DNA from: Candidatus Gastranaerophilales bacterium
Lineage (GTDB): Bacteria; Cyanobacteriota; Vampirovibrionia; Gastranaerophilales; Gastranaerophilaceae
Direction of reading: 5' to 3'
Assembly (NCBI GenBank): GCA_944322675.1
Contig: CALUPO010000002.1
Location: forward strand, 124,001 to 188,000
DNA: 64,000 nucleotides
The translations under genes and the position numbers were made by a program. Of this stretch, positions 54,470 through 63,108 are shown piece after piece (within the stretch, counting starts at the first letter, position 1; every line of letters starts with the position of its first letter). The notes under the pieces were generated by a model, which saw only the letters and a program-made list of their open reading frames with translations, did no database searches and was not told the DNA's origin.

Positions 54470-56092
54470 ATGTTTTTATGGTTTAAAAAAATAAAAAGGA
54501 CTTTAAAGTTAGAATTTACGTTACTTACAAGTTTACTTGTTATGTTGATAATATTATCAATATCCTTTTACGTTATATCATTTGTAAAAAACTTATCTCA
54601 AAGTGCTTCTAATCAATCTTTAATGCTAAACGAAACCATAGGACGTATGGTAACGGATATGATTTCAAATAATATAAAAAATAATACAATGCCAAAAATT
54701 CAAACTGACATTGACAATATGATGAAAGTCAATTTGATATCATATGTTGTTGTTAGAAATGTAAAAACAAAAACAATTGAATTTTCAACAATTCCACAAA
54801 TTAAAAATAAAAAATTATTCCCAAGTAATAATTTAATATCTGAAATTAGAAAAAATAATAAAATGCCAAACTATGAACGCGAAACATTTAGTCTTGTAAA
54901 TAGTTTTAAAGACTATACAATCCACATAGGTTTTTATCAAGATCCTGTTCTTGTTTCATCTCTTGATGGATTTAGAAAAAATCTTGCAGGACTTGTAGCT
55001 ATATTTATATGTATTGGCTTATTGTTATCACGTTCTATGGTTAATATGATAATAAAACCAATTAATCAACTTGTTGATTCGAGCACAAAAATGGCTCAAG
55101 GTGATTTATCAAATAGAATTGAAGAATGTGTATATATTGAAATAAATAGATTAATATATGCATATAATTTAATGGCAGAAAATTTACAACAATTATATAA
55201 TTCACTTGAAAATAAAGTAAAAGACCGTACAAAAGAATTAAATAATGCATTAAATGAACTTAAACAAACACAAGCGATGATGGTTCACAGCGAAAAAATG
55301 AAATCTTTAGGCGAACTTGTTGCTGGTGTAACGCATGAAATAAATAATCCTGTGAATTTCATTTATGGTAATTTAATTTATTTAAGAGATTATACTCGAC
55401 AAATGTTTGAACTTATTGATAAATATAACCAGTATGAAAATGAATTAACAGAATCTCACAAAAATGATATAGAAGAAAAGAAAAAAGAAATTGATCTTGA
55501 TTTTATAAGAAGTGACTTACCATCCTTATTAAATAGTTGCGAAGAAGGTACAAATCGAACAAAAAATATAGTTGCAGATTTAAAAAATTTCTCACGTATG
55601 GAAGAAGCCATATTTAGTGATATTAATTTACCCCCTGAAATTGATACTATTTTAAACATATTACATAGCAAATATAAAGATAGAATAGTTATACATAAAG
55701 AATATGAAGAAGATTTACCAAAGATTGAAGCATACGGCGGTCAATTAAATCAAGTTTTAATGAATATACTTGATAATTCAATAGGTGCAATTAAAAATGA
55801 AGGAAATATATGGATAAAAATATATACCCATAAAGATGAAAATAAATGTTTTATTGAAATTCAAGACGATGGCTGTGGAATGGATGAAGAAACTAAAGAA
55901 AAAATATTTAATCCATTTTTTACAACAAAACCTGTAGGGCAGGGAACAGGTCTTGGATTATCAATAAGTTATAAAATTATACAAAGTCACAATGGACAAA
56001 TAACAGTTAATTCAAAACTAAACGAAGGAACTATTTTTAAAATAGAACTACCAATAACTCAATTAAAACAAAATGTAAACAATATAGTATAG
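54470..56092 (+). CDS. membrane sensor histidine kinase
   Basis: The 540 residues have an N-terminal membrane helix (about 18-40), an extracytoplasmic sensor (about 41-172), a second helix (about 172-189), a HAMP linker (about 190-245) and a kinase core with His289 in [18 protein letters not shown], followed by the HATPase domain ([20 protein letters not shown], the G2 box). It is paired with the next gene, which is a HD-GYP response regulator, the likely partner. An 8-base gap separates them. The signal is unknown. Confidence 0.9.
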   Translation: MFLWFKKIKRTLKLEFTLLTSLLVMLIILSISFYVISFVKNLSQSASNQSLMLNETIGRMVTDMISNNIKNNTMPKIQTDIDNMMKVNLISYVVVRNVKTKTIEFSTIPQIKNKKLFPSNNLISEIRKNNKMPNYERETFSLVNSFKDYTIHIGFYQDPVLVSSLDGFRKNLAGLVAIFICIGLLLSRSMVNMIIKPINQLVDSSTKMAQGDLSNRIEECVYIEINRLIYAYNLMAENLQQLYNSLENKVKDRTKELNNALNELKQTQAMMVHSEKMKSLGELVAGVTHEINNPVNFIYGNLIYLRDYTRQMFELIDKYNQYENELTESHKNDIEEKKKEIDLDFIRSDLPSLLNSCEEGTNRTKNIVADLKNFSRMEEAIFSDINLPPEIDTILNILHSKYKDRIVIHKEYEEDLPKIEAYGGQLNQVLMNILDNSIGAIKNEGNIWIKIYTHKDENKCFIEIQDDGCGMDEETKEKIFNPFFTTKPVGQGTGLGLSISYKIIQSHNGQITVNSKLNEGTIFKIELPITQLKQNVNNIV

Positions 56093-56105
56093 TTTAGGTG
56101 TGAAA

Positions 56106-57113
56106 ATGGATTATAATACAATATTAATTGTTGATGATGAAGAAGATAATTTAGCGTTATTATATCGGATATTTCGTAATAAATATACAATTCTAAAAAC
56201 AACATCTCCTATTGAGGGATTAGAAATATTAAAAAGTCATAATGTAAATATAGTTATATCAGATCATAAAATGCCTGTTATGGATGGTGTTGAGTTTTTA
56301 GAAAATGTAGCTAAATATAATCCTGATATAATAAGAATATTAGTAACAGCTTTTTCGGATGCTTCCATTTTGATTGATTCAATAAATAGAGCATCTATAT
56401 ACCAATATGTAAAAAAGCCTTATAATCCTCAAGAAATGACTCTTATCGTTGAGCAGGCAATAGAATATCAACAATTAAAAAATGATAATAATATTTTAGT
56501 AACAGATTTAAAAGATTTATTTTCAGGCACAATAATGGCCATTATTGAAGCTTTAGATGCAAAAGATTCTTTTACCTTAGGAAGAAGCAGGCGAGTAGCT
56601 TTTTATGCTTTAAAAATTGCACAAAGATTAAATTTAAGTAAAGAAGAACAAATAAAAATTGAACTCGCTGGACTTTTACATGATATAGGAATGATTGGAG
56701 TAAGTGACAATATTCTATATAAAACAGAACAATTAACTAATGAAGAATATGCACAAATAAAAGAACATGTTCAACATGGTGTCAAAATTTTAAGTGAAAT
56801 AAAACAATTAAAAGATGTCATTGAAATAGTTAGATACCACCATGAAAAATATGATGGCAGCGGATACCCATTGGGTATTGTAGGGGAAGATATACCATTG
56901 GGAGCAAGAATAATTGCAATTTGTGACACTTTTGATTCAATGATATCATATCGAACATATAGACAGGCATTAACGCCAACTGAAGCTTTAAATAAAATTA
57001 AGACTTTAAGCTATACACAATTTGATCCTAATATAGTTAATGTTTTTGAAGAAGTATTTCCAAGTATTATAAATGAAATAAAAAACTATGATAATTTATA
57101 TTTAAAAATATAA
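56106..57113 (+). CDS. HD-GYP response regulator (c-di-GMP phosphodiesterase family) with atypical signature
   Basis: The 335 residues have a receiver domain (phospho-Asp D53 in VISDHKMPVMDG) and an HD-GYP domain with GLLHDIGMIGV and HHEKYDGSGYP. The first signature position reads TLGRSRRVA instead of the usual TxxHxxRV, so the conserved His is Arg, and the HDIGK lysine is Met. The HD pair and GYP are intact. Activity on c-di-GMP is uncertain. Numbering uses ATG 56106; GTG 56100 is also possible. It follows the histidine kinase. Confidence 0.88.
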   Translation: MDYNTILIVDDEEDNLALLYRIFRNKYTILKTTSPIEGLEILKSHNVNIVISDHKMPVMDGVEFLENVAKYNPDIIRILVTAFSDASILIDSINRASIYQYVKKPYNPQEMTLIVEQAIEYQQLKNDNNILVTDLKDLFSGTIMAIIEALDAKDSFTLGRSRRVAFYALKIAQRLNLSKEEQIKIELAGLLHDIGMIGVSDNILYKTEQLTNEEYAQIKEHVQHGVKILSEIKQLKDVIEIVRYHHEKYDGSGYPLGIVGEDIPLGARIIAICDTFDSMISYRTYRQALTPTEALNKIKTLSYTQFDPNIVNVFEEVFPSIINEIKNYDNLYLKI

Positions 57114-57127
57114 ATTATAAAAAAAAA

Positions 57128-57147
57128 GGATTGTTAAATAACAATCC
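57128..57147 (-). terminator. terminator of the His-tailed gene
   Basis: GGATTGTT (57128-57135) pairs with AACAATCC (57140-57147). On the minus strand the stem is followed by a long T-run, so it should end the gene at 57190-58287. Confidence 0.6.
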
Positions 57148-57189
57148 CTAACGTTAAAAAACTAATTAATATTAGTGTAGAAAACGTTA

Positions 57190-58287
57190 TTAATGATGAG
57201 AATGTCTATGTGAGTGTGAATGCAAATGTCCATGAGCGTTATTATCGCCATTACGATAACCAATACCGGCACGATATCCTGAAAGTGCATATAAAATTGG
57301 CAAGCAAGGTTCAATAAATTTGATACCATTAAAGACACCAATCGTAGCAAAATCATCGACATGAAGTCCCATATCGGCAAGCTCAACCTTTCTTTCAGAA
57401 TATATAGATTCTTTTTCTTTATTTTTTTCTTTTTCTAATCTTATTTTCTTTTCTTCTTTAGTTTCAAATATAGGATTTATAAATTTTTTACTAATCCAAT
57501 TAGCTGTTGCACTACCACCAATAACACCTGTGGTCATAATACCAGCCGCCATACCAATTACACGTGCTGTACTGCTTGATGCCCATTTTTGCCCCTTACT
57601 TGCAAAAAGTTCAAGCACACCTAAAGCAGCTGCAGCACCAATATTACATAAAAATATATTTGCAAGATATTGAAAAGACGCTTCTTTAACTTGATTTGGC
57701 ACTTCCTTTTTCCAATTTTTTTTATCAGTTACAATATTTCCAGCTATACCTCCTACTACACCACCAACAACAGGTAACAATCCAAGATAAGACAAACTTC
57801 CTAATTCTTTTAAAATATCTTTTGCTTTTGTGCAAACAGGCGGTGGTATTAATGCATCCATAATGCTTTTAGCTTTATTTTTATCTATATTATCTAATTC
57901 TTTTCCTAATTTTTGTATTTGCGAAGGACTAAATGCTTTACCTTCACCACTTTTAGTAATTAATTTTTTAGCTTTACTGGTTAAATTATTATTATTTTTT
58001 AAAATATCATCAACTATCTTTTTTTGTGAGGCAATTGTTTTTTTTACGGAAAAATTTCCTAAAGTTTGTCTTGAAGCCAATAACGCTCCGGCTATTGTAC
58101 CTGCAAGAACCAGAGCTGTTTTAATAAATGTCTTTTTCTTCTTTTTTTCAGGTGCTTTATAAGTTTCAATACCACATTTCACAACAGCTCCTCCAATCAA
58201 TAATGCAGGCACTGCCTCTCCTAACTTTGCAACCACAACAGGTTGATCAATACTTTTCCCAATCGAGCTTAAAAAATTCACTTTCAT
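57190..58287 (-). CDS. multi-pass membrane protein with histidine-rich C-terminus
   Basis: The 365-residue protein has several hydrophobic segments (ALLIGGAVVKCGIETY, KTALVLAGTIAGALLAS, LGLLPVVGGVVGGIAGNIV, ARVIGMAAGIMTTGVIGGSA and others) and long Lys-rich cytoplasmic-type loops. It ends in a tail with about nine histidines (AHGHLHSHSHRHSHH), a potential metal-binding site. No family is recognised. The middle (about 150-160) contains an uncommon PPPVCTKAKDIL stretch. It is divergent from the Bax-inhibitor-like gene. Confidence 0.7.
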   Translation of the reverse strand: MKVNFLSSIGKSIDQPVVVAKLGEAVPALLIGGAVVKCGIETYKAPEKKKKKTFIKTALVLAGTIAGALLASRQTLGNFSVKKTIASQKKIVDDILKNNNNLTSKAKKLITKSGEGKAFSPSQIQKLGKELDNIDKNKAKSIMDALIPPPVCTKAKDILKELGSLSYLGLLPVVGGVVGGIAGNIVTDKKNWKKEVPNQVKEASFQYLANIFLCNIGAAAALGVLELFASKGQKWASSSTARVIGMAAGIMTTGVIGGSATANWISKKFINPIFETKEEKKIRLEKEKNKEKESIYSERKVELADMGLHVDDFATIGVFNGIKFIEPCLPILYALSGYRAGIGYRNGDNNAHGHLHSHSHRHSHH

Positions 58288-58414
58288 TTATTACCTCACT
58301 TATTAATGTTCATCAAGCCAAACATTTTATGTTTTAAATTGTACGTTAAGCCTAACATTTAGTCAAGTAAATTATTAAGTTTTGTAAAGCAATAAATTAA
58401 TAGAAAATAAGACT

Positions 58415-58442
58415 ATGACAATTATTTATTACATGTTATAAT
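58415..58442 (+). promoter_or_regulatory. candidate promoter for the Bax-inhibitor-1-like gene
   Basis: ATGACA (58415-58420) and TATAAT (58437-58442) are spaced by 16 bases, with TGT before the -10 (extended -10). The leader to ATG 58471 is about 22 bases and carries GGAGG. Confidence 0.65.
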
Positions 58443-58470
58443 ATTAATTATTTAAACGAAGGAGGTTTTT

Positions 58471-59214
58471 ATGTTTAACAATAATCCTGTAATTCAGGAA
58501 AATGCACTAAGAAATGCCAATTATAATCCTATTGCAGCACCTATGACAATTGGTGGATCAATAGCAAAAACATTCGTATTATTATTATTTTTGATGGTTC
58601 CAGCTTTTGTAACCTGGTATGAATTTTCTTTAGGTTACATGGATAAAGTGCAATTTATAATGATGGCAGGGCTTATCATAGGTTTTATTCTTGCACTTGT
58701 AATAACATTTAAACAATCCTGGTCTCCTTATTTAGCACCTGTTTATGCATTTTGTGAAGGAGCTTTTTTAGGTGGTTTTTCAGCAATATTCGAATCAATG
58801 TATCCAGGTATCGCTATTCAAGCCATTGCTTTAACATTTATGACAACATTTGTCATGCTTGTTATTTATAAAACAGGTGTCATTAAAGTTACAGACAAAT
58901 TTAGAGCTATATTATTATCTGCCATGGGTGGTATTTTCCTTTTATACTTAACATCATTTATTTTAAGTTTTTTTGGTAAAGAAATTCCTTATCTTTTTTC
59001 ATCATCCCCAATCGGAATAGGTTTTAGTATTTTTGTTGTTATTATTGCATCATTAAGTTTATTGCCTAATTTTGATTTTATTGAAAAGGGAACTCAAATG
59101 ATGTTACCTAAATATATGGAATGGTATAGTGCATTTGGTATTATGGTAACTCTTGTTTGGTTATATATGGAAGTACTAAGGCTTCTTGCAAAATTAAAAG
59201 ATAACAATAGATAA
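58471..59214 (+). CDS. Bax inhibitor-1/YccA family membrane protein
   Basis: The 247-residue protein has about seven membrane helices and the YccA/TMBIM layout, with AFCEGAFLGGFSAIFESMYPG, QAIALTFMTTFVMLVIYK and a C-terminal stretch MPKYMEWYSAFGIMVTLVW-like. Bacterial members interact with FtsH or act as calcium-leak channels. A GGAGG ribosome-binding site and a good promoter precede it. It is monocistronic, ended by a terminator. ftsH is elsewhere in the window. Confidence 0.88.
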   Translation: MFNNNPVIQENALRNANYNPIAAPMTIGGSIAKTFVLLLFLMVPAFVTWYEFSLGYMDKVQFIMMAGLIIGFILALVITFKQSWSPYLAPVYAFCEGAFLGGFSAIFESMYPGIAIQAIALTFMTTFVMLVIYKTGVIKVTDKFRAILLSAMGGIFLLYLTSFILSFFGKEIPYLFSSSPIGIGFSIFVVIIASLSLLPNFDFIEKGTQMMLPKYMEWYSAFGIMVTLVWLYMEVLRLLAKLKDNNR

Positions 59215-59249
59215 TTTTATTATATAAAAACATACTAAATTTATTATTT

Positions 59250-59283
59250 AAAAGAAGATAACTTTAAAAAGTTATCTTCTTTT
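59250..59283 (+). terminator. Rho-independent terminator
   Basis: AAAAGAAGATAACTTT (59250-59265) pairs with AAAGTTATCTTCTTTT (59268-59283), followed by T-rich sequence. It ends the Bax-inhibitor-like gene. Confidence 0.8.
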
Positions 59284-59325
59284 TGCTATATTTGTAAAAT
59301 TTTATTAAGTAAATCAACTTTTCAC

Positions 59326-59352
59326 TTGATTTATTTTTATTATCTTTATAAT
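59326..59352 (+). promoter_or_regulatory. weak promoter candidate for the 1049-aa gene
   Basis: TTGATT (59326-59331) and TATAAT (59347-59352) are spaced by 15 bases, shorter than ideal. Another TATAAT at 59363-59368 has no -35 partner. Either would place the GGATAA repeat inside the leader. Confidence 0.35.
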
Positions 59353-59370
59353 ATTAAATTAGTATAATAA

Positions 59371-59394
59371 GGATAAGGATAAGGATAAGGATTA
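59371..59394 (+). repeat. GGATAA tandem repeat in the leader
   Basis: Four copies in a row: GGATAA three times exactly, then GGATTA. Each copy creates an AAGG element resembling a Shine-Dalgarno. The last AAGG is about 12 bases before the ATG at 59403, so repeat number changes would shift ribosome-binding spacing by 6 bases. Confidence 0.85.
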
Positions 59395-59402
59395 ATAATT
59401 AA

Positions 59403-62400
59403 ATGCAAGCTGGAACAATTATATCAAACAGTTATAGGAAAATTAAATTAGATAATAGCATAAAACAAAATAAACTCGTAAAAAGTACTAAGCATAATAG
59501 AAATAGTAAGAAATTAGATAATTACTATCTAAAAGAAAAGCAAACTCTCACATCATCTCAGGTACTTGCTTATACTAAAAAATACAATTTAGACAATTTG
59601 AGTGATTCTTCATCTGCAAATTCATATCTTGATGGTTATATATTAAATGACACTAATAAAACAAAAAGGCATGAAGCTCAAAATTATAAAGCAAATGCTC
59701 AAAAAACAAACGAATATAAAGAGAAAGTAAAGTTATTTGAAGAAGCTGCTAATATTTTTTCTTCTTTAGAATATAAAAATGATGATACCCAACAAAAAGA
59801 TGTCTTGTTAGAAGCAGCAAAATGTTATGAAAATGCTGCTTCGTTTTCAAGCGAAAATAATCTTACAAAAGAATTTTCAAAATTATCACCTATTAACACA
59901 AAAACACAAAATGAGTATATTTTAAATAAAAAAATTGCGAATTATTATAAAAATGCAGGTCATTGTTATCAAAGTGCTGCAAATCATGAAGAAAATAAAG
60001 AAACAAAAATATCATTATTAAAAAGTGCTATTAATTCATATAAAAATGCAGTTAATCACACGGATTTGTGCGATAATCTTGATATAATGTCTAACTTAAA
60101 TAATGCATACGCCGCCTCCATCGATGCTGTTAATAACATAGATGATGTACAAACTAAAAAAATGTTTTTAGATAATATAATTGACGCTTTTAATAATATT
60201 GCTAATACATATCAAAATAATAAAAAATATTCATTCTATGCAAATAATTTCACATCAAAAGCTAAAGAAATTGAAAAATATAAAGAAAGCAAATTAAAAA
60301 ATTATTCTCAAAAGGATATTAAAAATACTAAAGAAAAAACTCAAGAAAACATTAAAGAAGAAGTTTATGATAAAATCACTATAAAAAACAAAAAGCAAAA
60401 CGATATTTCTCAACAAACACTTAAACCAACTAAATTAGAACATCAAGAAACTCATTCAATAGAATTAAATACTCAACAAAATGCTATAACAGAACAGAAA
60501 GCTACTAGTAACTTAAAGATCAATAATACAAAAGTTTCTCCATTACAAGATAGTGTAAGCGATAATCTAAAACAAGATAATATTAAAACTTCTAATGCTC
60601 AAATTAAAATTAAACAACAATATAATGATAAAATTATTGAAGCCGAAAGTTATTTATCAAAAATTAATCATTTGCAAAAAAGATATAAATATTATGAAAA
60701 AGCTGGTGATGCTTTTTTTGAAGCTGGTGAAATATTAACTAATATTGCTCAAAATACTAAAGAAGAAGAAAAACAAAAAGAATTTTATAATAAAGCTGCA
60801 GAGATACAGCAAAAAGGAAATGAATGTTTTATAAATGCTCTTAATCATAAACAACATAAAACACAAAAAGTTGAACTTATTTTAAAGGCAGCTAATGCAT
60901 TACAAAAAGCTAATGAAAATTTTGTTAAAGTATTTCAATACACAACTAATCCCCAGAAAAGAACTGAATTTTTAAATATTATTGGTAATAATTATAAGAA
61001 CATTGGCAAAATTCTTTCAAAAGCAATTAAACATGTAAATGTAGACCAAAAAATTAAACTTATTAAACAAATTGGCAGCTCCTATCAAGATTGTGCAGAT
61101 GCATATATAAGAAGTTATAATGATTTATTTCAGAATTCACCACAAATAAATGAATATATTTCAAAAACATACTTTCAAGCTGCTAACACTTTTAGGCAGT
61201 GTGCAAATTTGGATAAAGATAATAAAAGTGAATTACTTTTACTTGCAGCATCAAATTACCAGCAAGCAGCAATTATTACAAATGATAAAAATGAAGGATT
61301 AAATTTATATTATACATCAATTGATTGTTATAATGAGATTTGTAATAATACTGACAATTTGGAAGAAAAAGTACATTATTATAATATAATATCCGATGTT
61401 TATTTCGCTATTAATAATACAGCTTTTAATATTTATAATGATCCAAATATAAGTTCTGATGATAAAAAAATATTTGCTTACGAAACAAATGAAGCAGCAA
61501 ATAATATGGAGCGATATAACAAATTATCATATAATATATACACACAAATAGCCAGTCATTATTATGCAAAATCGACAAAGACTGATAATATAGAAGAAAA
61601 AAGATTATTTTTAAATAAATCAGTTCAACATTTTTCACAAGCAAGCAATATTACCAAAAATAAAGAACTACAAAAAGAAGCCTTCCTAAATGCTGCAGCT
61701 ATTTGTAAAGAATATGCAAATAGCTATAATTCAAATAGTGTTGATGATTTAGAAAATAAAGCTACATTATTATTTAAGACTTCAATTTTTTATTTAAATA
61801 GTCAACAATATGAAAACTTTTCATTAAATTGTATAAGTGCAGCGGAAACATATTTAAAAGCAGCTAATTCTGAACAAAGACCAGAAAAGAAAGAATTTCT
61901 TTTTGAAAAATCTGCAAAATTATATGTTCAATATTATAATATCTTAAATACAATAAATAAAGAAGCTTCAAAGATTGCATTAGGTAATGCCATAAATATA
62001 CTAAAAGTTGCTAAAGAACTAACATCAAATAAAGATGAAATAAAAAAGATTATGTATGAACATCAAATTGCAAAATATGAAACATTACTCAATCAAACAC
62101 AAATTGACAAACCTGAAACTAATACAGAAGTAGAAATAACATCTAAGAAAAAAAATATTTTTGATAAAGAAGTAAAACTAAAACTTCCAGATATAAATAA
62201 TTCAAAAATGAAAATATTGAATACACAAAATAAGTTTGATATGCATAATGAATTAAAGTTTCAATTTAAGCCACTTGGTGTAAGAAGTTTATTTACTGCT
62301 ATAAATAAAAATCAAATTGATCCTTATTCTCTTGTATGCTTAAATGATTCAAAAGAAAATCCTACCTATGGAATGGAATTAAAGAATATTAATCTAAACA

Positions 62401-62552
62401 TTGGCGACACATGCGGTCAAAATTCAGTCTTTACAATGCAAAAAGTTTTTGGACAAAAAAGATTAATTTATTCAACAAAAGATAATGCAGGAAATATAAA
62501 ACATTATATAATTTTAGATAAAGATATTTCAAATAGTTATACAAAATTTTGA
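59403..62552 (+). CDS. large helical-repeat protein of unknown function
   Basis: The 1049 residues have three parts. Residues about 70-280 and about 420-930 consist of repeated helical units with A..Y..A patterns (for example KYYEKAGDAFFEAGEILTNI and NYYKNAGHCYQSAANH), reminiscent of SNAP/TPR solenoids. Residues about 285-410 are Lys/Gln-rich and probably disordered. The last 90 residues form a separate domain (FKPLGVRSLFTAINKNQIDP, GDTCGQNSVFTMQKVFGQKR). No signal peptide. No family is recognised. Located between the BI-1 gene and ndk. Confidence 0.7.
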   Translation: MQAGTIISNSYRKIKLDNSIKQNKLVKSTKHNRNSKKLDNYYLKEKQTLTSSQVLAYTKKYNLDNLSDSSSANSYLDGYILNDTNKTKRHEAQNYKANAQKTNEYKEKVKLFEEAANIFSSLEYKNDDTQQKDVLLEAAKCYENAASFSSENNLTKEFSKLSPINTKTQNEYILNKKIANYYKNAGHCYQSAANHEENKETKISLLKSAINSYKNAVNHTDLCDNLDIMSNLNNAYAASIDAVNNIDDVQTKKMFLDNIIDAFNNIANTYQNNKKYSFYANNFTSKAKEIEKYKESKLKNYSQKDIKNTKEKTQENIKEEVYDKITIKNKKQNDISQQTLKPTKLEHQETHSIELNTQQNAITEQKATSNLKINNTKVSPLQDSVSDNLKQDNIKTSNAQIKIKQQYNDKIIEAESYLSKINHLQKRYKYYEKAGDAFFEAGEILTNIAQNTKEEEKQKEFYNKAAEIQQKGNECFINALNHKQHKTQKVELILKAANALQKANENFVKVFQYTTNPQKRTEFLNIIGNNYKNIGKILSKAIKHVNVDQKIKLIKQIGSSYQDCADAYIRSYNDLFQNSPQINEYISKTYFQAANTFRQCANLDKDNKSELLLLAASNYQQAAIITNDKNEGLNLYYTSIDCYNEICNNTDNLEEKVHYYNIISDVYFAINNTAFNIYNDPNISSDDKKIFAYETNEAANNMERYNKLSYNIYTQIASHYYAKSTKTDNIEEKRLFLNKSVQHFSQASNITKNKELQKEAFLNAAAICKEYANSYNSNSVDDLENKATLLFKTSIFYLNSQQYENFSLNCISAAETYLKAANSEQRPEKKEFLFEKSAKLYVQYYNILNTINKEASKIALGNAINILKVAKELTSNKDEIKKIMYEHQIAKYETLLNQTQIDKPETNTEVEITSKKKNIFDKEVKLKLPDINNSKMKILNTQNKFDMHNELKFQFKPLGVRSLFTAINKNQIDPYSLVCLNDSKENPTYGMELKNINLNIGDTCGQNSVFTMQKVFGQKRLIYSTKDNAGNIKHYIILDKDISNSYTKF

Positions 62553-62649
62553 AATATAAAATAATATTATCATTAAAAACTTGCTCAAAATATTAAAGTA
62601 TGTTTTAATAAGAGTAAAGTATACCTTAGTTTTATAGAGAGTTAATTCT

Positions 62650-63108
62650 ATGATAGAAAGGACATTTGTTGCAATTAAGCCTGATGGTGTAAAACGTGGA
62701 TTAATTGGTAAGATACTTGAAAGGCTTGAAAATAAAGGTTATAAAATTATTGGTATGAAAATGCTTAAGCCAAGTGTTGAACTTGCTCATAAGCATTATG
62801 CAGAACATGTTGGTAAACCTTTTTTTCAAAGATTAATAAATTATTTAACCTCAGCACCTATTATTGCAATGGTATTTGAAGGTGAAAATGCTATTTCCGG
62901 CATTCGTCATATAATGGGGTCAACAAAACCTGATGAAGCAGAACCAGGTACAATCCGATGTGATTTTGCAATTCGTAAAGAAGCTAATGTTATACATGGC
63001 TCTGATTCTCCAGAAAGTGCAAAACGTGAAATTGAAATTTGGTTTAATGATGATGAACTATATGACTGGCAAAACATTATTGAAATAATGAAATGTGATA
63101 ATGAATAA
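62650..63108 (+). CDS. ndk: nucleoside diphosphate kinase
   Basis: The 152-residue enzyme balances NTP pools by transferring phosphate to NDPs. The start MIERTFVAIKPDGVKRGLIG and the catalytic His116 in VIHGSDSPESA are standard. The length is slightly longer than average (about 140-150). It overlaps the tgt start by 8 bases, so both are likely coupled. Confidence 0.95.
   Translation: MIERTFVAIKPDGVKRGLIGKILERLENKGYKIIGMKMLKPSVELAHKHYAEHVGKPFFQRLINYLTSAPIIAMVFEGENAISGIRHIMGSTKPDEAEPGTIRCDFAIRKEANVIHGSDSPESAKREIEIWFNDDELYDWQNIIEIMKCDNE

Noticed and set aside
57128-57147. Hairpin as terminator of the HD-GYP gene
   Set aside because: On the plus strand the stem is followed by CTAACG, not a T-run, so it fits only the minus-strand gene.
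59371-59394. GGATAA repeat as a CRISPR or other array
   Set aside because: Units are six bases with no spacers; it is a simple microsatellite.
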